A stretch of DNA of 61,738 bases from Phycicoccus flavus (GTDB lineage Bacteria > Actinomycetota > Actinomycetes > Actinomycetales > Dermatophilaceae). Shown here in pieces: positions 57,773 to 61,738 of this stretch (position 1 is the first letter of the stretch; every line of letters starts with the position of its first letter). Below the pieces are notes generated by a model. It was not told where the DNA came from, did no database searches, and saw nothing but the letters and a program-made list of their open reading frames with translations. Both the position numbers and the translations under genes were made by a program. The stretch lies in contig NZ_SAYU02000018.1 in the NCBI RefSeq assembly GCF_004025965.2, forward strand, positions 1 to 61,738. The letters run 5' to 3'.

Positions 57773-59014
57773 GTGCCCGACGCCCCCGCCACGGACTTCC
57801 GCCCGGTCATCCTCGGCGGCGACATCACGGCGTACACGCTGATCCGGACCTTTCACGCGGCCTACGGCGTCCGTCCGATCGTCGTCAACATGAGCACGAG
57901 CGGGCCGGTCGGGCTGTCCACCTTGTGCGACCACGTGTACGTCGAGGACTTCGAGAAGGCCGAGGTCTTCGCCGCCGCCCTGGAGCGGGTCGGCCGCGAG
58001 CACGCGGGTCCCGGCCGCCCCGAGCTGCTCCTCGTCGCGACCGGCGACTGGTACGTCGAGATGGTCGTCGAGCGCAAGGACCACCTCGCGCAGTGGTTCA
58101 CCATCCCGTACATCGACATCGACCTGCTGCGCCGCATCGTGCGCAAGGACGAGTTCTACGCGATCCTCGACGAGGTCGGCGTGCCCCACCCGCGGACCGT
58201 GGTCGTCGACATGGCCGCCGACCACGGGGAGGAGCACGACCTGCCGTTCGGGTACCCGGTCGTGGCCAAGCCCTCGGACAGCTCCGAGTACCACTACGCG
58301 CCGTTCGAGGGGAACGACAAGGTCTTCATCTGCCAGGACGAGGCCGAGCTCGCCACCGTCCTGCGCCGGGTCCGCGCGAGCCCGTACGACGGGACCTTCC
58401 TCCTGCAGGAGTTCGTCCCCGGCGACGACACGAACATGCGCGTCCTCACCTGCTACTCCGACCAGCAGGGCCGGGTGCGCTTCGGCTCCCTCGGCCACGT
58501 CCTGCTCGAGGAGCACCAGCCGCTGGCCATCGGCAACCCCTGCGTCATCATCACGACCGAGGCCGACGAGGTCATCGAGCAGGCGCGGACCTTCCTCGAG
58601 CACATCGGCTACGTCGGGTTCTCCAACTTCGACCTCAAGTACGACCGGCGCGACGGCACCTACAAGTTCTTCGAGATCAACGTCCGGCTCGGGCGCTCGA
58701 ACTTCTACGTGACCGCCAACGGGTACAACGTCTCGGAGTGGTACGTGCGCGACTGGGTCTGCCACGAGCCGATGGAGGGGCTGACCATCGCCCGCGGCGA
58801 GCACCTCTTCGCCTTCGTCCCCAAGGCCGTCATCAGGCGCTACGTCCTCGACGAGGCGCTGCGGGACAAGGCGCTCGGCCTCATGCGGGCCGGCCGGGCG
58901 AGCGACCCCAACGTCTACGCCCCGGACCTCACGCTCAAGCGGCGGGCCTACAACGCGCTCTACCACCTCAACCAGGTGCGCAAGTTCCGGCGCTGGTTCG
59001 TGGACCGCCGATGA
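57773..59014 (+). CDS. ATP-grasp ligase, D-aspartate-ligase-like
   Basis: A 413-residue ATP-grasp enzyme. The N-terminus (FRPVILGGDITAYTLIRTFHAAYGVRPIVVN) and domain order resemble D-aspartate ligase Aslfm of Enterococcus faecium, which adds D-Asp to the Lys side chain of the cell-wall precursor. Grasp motifs are YPVVAKPSDSSEYHY (ATP Lys), TFLLQEFVPGDDTNMRVLTCY and KFFEINVRLGRSNFYVTANG (metal-binding Glu-x-Asn). The GTG has AAGGAG upstream. It is directly coupled to a racemase gene, as in E. faecium. Use of D-Asp or D-Glu is inferred. Confidence 0.8.
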   Translation: MPDAPATDFRPVILGGDITAYTLIRTFHAAYGVRPIVVNMSTSGPVGLSTLCDHVYVEDFEKAEVFAAALERVGREHAGPGRPELLLVATGDWYVEMVVERKDHLAQWFTIPYIDIDLLRRIVRKDEFYAILDEVGVPHPRTVVVDMAADHGEEHDLPFGYPVVAKPSDSSEYHYAPFEGNDKVFICQDEAELATVLRRVRASPYDGTFLLQEFVPGDDTNMRVLTCYSDQQGRVRFGSLGHVLLEEHQPLAIGNPCVIITTEADEVIEQARTFLEHIGYVGFSNFDLKYDRRDGTYKFFEINVRLGRSNFYVTANGYNVSEWYVRDWVCHEPMEGLTIARGEHLFAFVPKAVIRRYVLDEALRDKALGLMRAGRASDPNVYAPDLTLKRRAYNALYHLNQVRKFRRWFVDRR

Positions 59015-59748
59015 CCGCCCCCGAGCCCCCCGAGGTGCCCGGGCCGCCGGGTGGCGTGCTCGGCGGCCTCGGCCCCGCCGCAGCCGTCTACTTCCTGCGC
59101 CGGGTCGTCGAGCTGACCGACGCCCGCCGCGACCAGGACCACGTCGACCTGCTCGTCTGGCAGTTCGGCTCGGTCCCGGACCGCACCGGCTTCCTCCAGG
59201 GCCGGGGCGAGAGCCCGGAGCCCGCCCTCGTCGCCAACGCCGTCGCCCTCGAGCGGGCCGGTGCCACCTTCATCTCCGTCCCGTGCAACACCGCGATCGT
59301 GTGGGTGGACGCGATCCGGGCCGCGGTCGGCATCGAGGTCCTCCACACGGTCGAGGAGACGATCGCCGCTGCGCAGGCCGCCGTGCCAGGGCTCACGAGC
59401 GTCGGGTTGCTCGCGACGGACGGCACCCTGGAGCAGGGCATCTACGCCCGGGCCGCCGAGGCCGCGGGGCTGACGCTGCTCGTGCCCGAGCCGGAGGTCC
59501 AGGAGCGCGTCATGGCCGTCATCTACGACGGCGTCAAGGCCGGCAACCCCGTCCCGCGCGATGAGTTCGACGCGCTCGTCGACCACCTCGCGGACCGCGG
59601 CGCCGAGGCCGTGCTGCTCGGCTGCACCGAGCTGTCCGTCCTCCTCGGCGACCTGGGGATCGAGGACCCGCGGCTCGTCGACTCCATCGACGCCGTCGCC
59701 CGGGCGACGGTCCTGCGCGGCGGCGGCACGCTGCGCGACCCGGCGTAG
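59011..59748 (+). CDS. Aspartate/glutamate racemase family protein
   Basis: A 245-residue racemase with both catalytic cysteines: Cys92 in SVPCNTAIVWVD and Cys205 in LLGCTELSVLL; the N-terminal GGVLGGLGPAAAVYFLRRVVELT is the family signature of the aspartate racemase branch. It interconverts L- and D-Asp (or Glu) without a cofactor. The ATG overlaps the ligase stop (ATGA), so it most likely supplies the ligase. It is distinct from MurI-type essential glutamate racemases in its N-terminus. Confidence 0.87.
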   Translation: MTAPEPPEVPGPPGGVLGGLGPAAAVYFLRRVVELTDARRDQDHVDLLVWQFGSVPDRTGFLQGRGESPEPALVANAVALERAGATFISVPCNTAIVWVDAIRAAVGIEVLHTVEETIAAAQAAVPGLTSVGLLATDGTLEQGIYARAAEAAGLTLLVPEPEVQERVMAVIYDGVKAGNPVPRDEFDALVDHLADRGAEAVLLGCTELSVLLGDLGIEDPRLVDSIDAVARATVLRGGGTLRDPA

Positions 59749-59829
59749 GCCGGCGCCGCACCCCGTCGCGGGCCGGTCGCCGCGGACGTCGGCGCCGGAC
59801 GTCCAGGTCGGCCCGGTACCGTCCTCCGC

Positions 59830-60780
59830 ATGGACGAGGCCCTCGCGACCCCGCCCCCGCCCCGCGCCCGCCGGCTGCTGCCGCTGGACCTCGCGCGCGG
59901 CTTCCTCATCGGCATGGCCGAGCTCGTCCCCGGGGTCTCCGGCGGGACGGTGGCGCTCGTCACCGGGGTCTACGAGCAGCTCATCGGCTCGGCGGCGCAC
60001 GTCGTGGCGGCCGGTCGCCGGCTGGTCACCGGGCCGGACCGGGTCCGCGGGGCGGCCGCCGAGCTGCGGCGCACCGACTGGCGGCTCGTGGTCCCGGTGC
60101 TCCTCGGCATGGCCACCGCGGTCCTCACCGTCGCCGGCGTCATGCACGCCTTCGTCGAGGGCAGCCCCGAGCACGCGCGCGGCCTGTTCCTCGGGCTCGT
60201 CGCCGTAAGCGTGGTCGTCCCGCTGCGGATGCTGCCGGCCGCCCACCGTCCTGCGGCGCTCGACGCCGCGCTGCTCGTCGGCGCGGCGGTCCTGGCCTGG
60301 CTGCTCATCGGGTCCGCGGCCGGCGACCGCTCGCTCTCGGCGACCCCGCCGGTCGTCTTCGTCGCCGCGGCCGCCGCGGTCTGCGCCCTCGTCCTGCCCG
60401 GGGTGTCCGGCTCGTTCTTCCTCCTGGCGGTGGGCCTCTACGGCAGCACCCTCCAGGCGGTCGACGGCCGCGACCTCGGCTACCTCGCCGTCTTCGCCGC
60501 CGGCGCCGCCGTGGGGCTGGCCACGTTCGTCCCCGTGCTGCGGCGGCTGCTGCTGCGCCACCGCCGCACGACGCTGCTCGTCATGGCCGGGCTGATGATC
60601 GGCTCGCTGCGGGCGCTCTGGCCCTGGCAGGCCGGGGACGAGGACGGCCCCGGCAGCCTCGCCGCGCCCGCGCAACCCGTGACGGGGCCGGTCCTGCTCG
60701 CCCTGCTCGGGGCGGTGGTGGTCGGCGTCCTCGTCGTCGTCGAGGCCCGCCGCGACGCCCCCGCGCCCGAGGGCGGGTGA
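59830..60780 (+). CDS. popT: DUF368 undecaprenyl-phosphate transporter PopT
   Basis: A 316-residue membrane protein with the duplicated DUF368 core: RGFLIGMAELVPGVSGGTVALVTGVYEQL in the first half and ALVLPGVSGSFFLLAVGLYGSTLQAV in the second, about eight hydrophobic segments. DUF368 proteins (PopT) return undecaprenyl phosphate to the inner leaflet for reuse in wall synthesis. TACCGT seven bases before the ATG suggests a leaderless transcript. It lies next to the ligase/racemase wall-precursor pair. Confidence 0.9.
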   Translation: MDEALATPPPPRARRLLPLDLARGFLIGMAELVPGVSGGTVALVTGVYEQLIGSAAHVVAAGRRLVTGPDRVRGAAAELRRTDWRLVVPVLLGMATAVLTVAGVMHAFVEGSPEHARGLFLGLVAVSVVVPLRMLPAAHRPAALDAALLVGAAVLAWLLIGSAAGDRSLSATPPVVFVAAAAAVCALVLPGVSGSFFLLAVGLYGSTLQAVDGRDLGYLAVFAAGAAVGLATFVPVLRRLLLRHRRTTLLVMAGLMIGSLRALWPWQAGDEDGPGSLAAPAQPVTGPVLLALLGAVVVGVLVVVEARRDAPAPEGG

Positions 60781-60880
60781 CGCGGGTCAGGACCGGGCGG
60801 CGAGCGCGCGCAGGCGCTCGGCGACGGCCTCGGGACGGGTGTCGGTGACCCACCCACACACCTCGCGGTAGCGTCGGCGG

Positions 60881-61231
60881 ATGGCCGAGGTGAGCGAGAT
60901 CGACCCGTCCGTCCCCCCGAGCGGCACCGGCTGCGCCGAGTGCCTGGACGCCGGCGGCTGGTGGGTGCACCTGCGGCGCTGCGCGGCGTGCGGGCACGTC
61001 GGCTGCTGCGACTCCTCGCCGGGGCAGCACCGCAGCGCGCACTTCCGCGAGACCGGTCACCCGGTGATGACGAGCTTCGAGCCGGGGGAGTCCTGGTTCT
61101 ACGACTTCCGCAGCGGCGAGTCGCTCGACGGGCCGTCGCTGGCGCCGCCGGAGAGCCGGCCCGAGGGCCAGCCGTCGCCCGGGCCGGCGGGTGCGGTCCC
61201 CACGGACTGGCTGCAGCGCATCCACCGCTGA
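60881..61231 (+). CDS. UBP-type zinc finger protein
   Basis: A 116-residue protein. Residues 17-62 form a UBP zinc finger: CAECLDAGGWWVHLRRCAACGHVGCCDSSPGQHRSAHFRETGHPV, with the Cys pairs and three His in canonical order. The rest (SFEPGESWFYDFRSGESLDG and a Pro-rich tail ending TDWLQRIHR) is typical of bacterial stand-alone members. In eukaryotes this finger binds ubiquitin C-termini; bacterial function is unknown. TAGCGT lies six bases before the ATG, a leaderless pattern. Confidence 0.88.
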   Translation: MAEVSEIDPSVPPSGTGCAECLDAGGWWVHLRRCAACGHVGCCDSSPGQHRSAHFRETGHPVMTSFEPGESWFYDFRSGESLDGPSLAPPESRPEGQPSPGPAGAVPTDWLQRIHR

Positions 61232-61263
61232 CCGACCCGCCGGGGTCGGCGGCGGTACGGGCG

Positions 61264-61332
61264 GACGACACGCTGCGGCGGCGGGTGCGCCGGCTCGGCC
61301 GGACACGCCGCGTCCCGGCCCTGCGTGTCGTC
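61264..61332. repeat. Solo copy of the 69-bp inverted-repeat element
   Basis: It has intact GACGACACG (61264-61272) and CGTGTCGTC (61324-61332) ends and exactly 69 bp. Read on the minus strand, the CGGCGTGTCC motif falls at the same offset (22 bases) as in the 17-kb array, so it is in the opposite orientation. It lies in the gap 61232-61428, where nothing else is evident. Confidence 0.75.
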
Positions 61333-61428
61333 GGCTCGTGTGGGTCGTCAGCCCGGGCGGCGCACGCCGGCCCGTGCGGCGCACGCCGGGCGCGCCGCCG
61401 GACGGGTCGTCCTGGCTAGGGTGAGGCG

Positions 61429-61738
61429 GTGCCCGCACCCCGCCCGCAGCCCGCGTGGCTCGCGTCCTCGGTCCTGTACCAGATCTACCCGCAGTCCTTC
61501 GCGGACGGGAACGGCGACGGCATCGGCGACCTCGCGGGGGCGCTGGAGCGCCTCGACCACCTGGCCTGGCTCGGCGTGGACGCCGTGTGGTTCAGCCCGC
61601 TGTTCGCCTCGCCGTTCGCCGACGCCGGGTACGACGTCGCCGACTACCTCTCCGTCGCGCCCCGCTACGGCACGAACGAGGACCTCGTGGCCTTCGTCGA
61701 CGCGGCCCGCAGCCGCGGCATCCGGGTGCTGCTCGACC
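61429..61738 (+). CDS. GH13 alpha-glucosidase-type protein, 3'-truncated by the window edge
   Basis: 103 residues are visible. The start WLASSVLYQIYPQSFADGNGDGIGDLAGALERLDHLAWLGVDAVWFSPLFASPFADAGYDVADY is the N-terminal barrel of GH13 enzymes of the oligo-alpha-glucosidase group, with conserved region I approached at the edge. It hydrolyses alpha-1,4 or alpha-1,6 glucosides, probably in the cytoplasm since no signal is present. TAGGGT (61417-61422) six bases before the GTG indicates a leaderless start. Exact substrate cannot be assigned from this fragment. Confidence 0.88.
   Translation, partial: MPAPRPQPAWLASSVLYQIYPQSFADGNGDGIGDLAGALERLDHLAWLGVDAVWFSPLFASPFADAGYDVADYLSVAPRYGTNEDLVAFVDAARSRGIRVLLD

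Noticed and set aside
42981-58440. Further GACGACACG matches at about 42981, 51386 and 58425
   Set aside because: All lie inside conserved coding sequence (dnaX, pfp, ATP-grasp) and lack the right-hand CGTGTCGTC at 69-70 bp.
57773-59014. D-Ala-D-Ala ligase or carbamoyl-phosphate synthase identity for the ATP-grasp protein
   Set aside because: The N-terminal domain and motif order differ from both, and the coupled racemase matches the D-aspartate ligase setting.
60787-60870. Short minus-strand frame ending in a plausible protein tail (VCGWVTDTRPEAVAERLRALAARS)
   Set aside because: It has only about 24-28 codons with no usable start or ribosome site, and would run into the UBP finger promoter; at best a remnant.

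Overview
The window is about 62 kb of very high-GC DNA with GTG and ATG starts, many 4-base gene overlaps, actinobacterial gene families (EboC of the SCO3242 type, NgcEFG, LytR_C, DUF5063, class F sortase, PPi-type phosphofructokinase) and a run of apparently leaderless genes. It is chromosomal DNA of an actinomycete, most likely of the order Micrococcales; I cannot fix the genus. A D-aspartate-ligase-like/racemase pair (57773-59748) suggests a peptidoglycan with a D-Asp or D-Glu cross-bridge (inference).

Layout. 1-6755: an Ebo-type operon (inositol-phosphate synthase, EboC, sugar isomerase, EboA, TatD-like EboB, EboE, EboF), every junction overlapping. 6847-12909: a secreted sugar-oxidation set (ThuA, PQQ-type sugar dehydrogenase with PKD, Tat-exported TIM barrel) with a convergent ROK regulator; each gene from EboF to the TIM barrel is followed by two adjacent hairpins. 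13049-16966: envelope genes (Ltp lipoprotein, DedA, LytR_C), a ParB-like small protein and a HerA-like ATPase. 16967-19070: an AbiEi/DUF559 gene between two arrays of a 69-70 bp element with 9-bp terminal inverted repeats; a ninth copy lies 42 kb away at 61264. 19073-23355: small genes, an AraC regulator and PrpE.

23563-36487 is a complete-looking murein-sugar salvage island: secreted NagZ, NamZ and an AmiE-like amidase release GlcNAc and MurNAc; NgcEFG imports sugar in place of a PTS; a BadF-type kinase phosphorylates it; MurQ converts MurNAc-6P to GlcNAc-6P; MurR/RpiR and DeoR proteins regulate. Three similar GTGA-N5-TCAC palindromes lie before nagZ, murQ and the following SIS gene.

36544-49089 is mostly housekeeping: tRNA-Ser, SRP RNA, DsbA, an ABC exporter, dnaX, plsC, copZ with a CsoR-like operator, recR, a flavoprotein reductase, and lysC-asd. 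The Asd product has Ala where the catalytic Cys is expected. 49090-51019 holds a Fic gene with an AT-richer leader and a decayed stretch. 51020-61231: PPi-phosphofructokinase, a phospholipase D, a sortase-F set, the D-amino-acid ligase/racemase pair, PopT (DUF368) and a UBP zinc finger. The window ends inside a GH13 gene.
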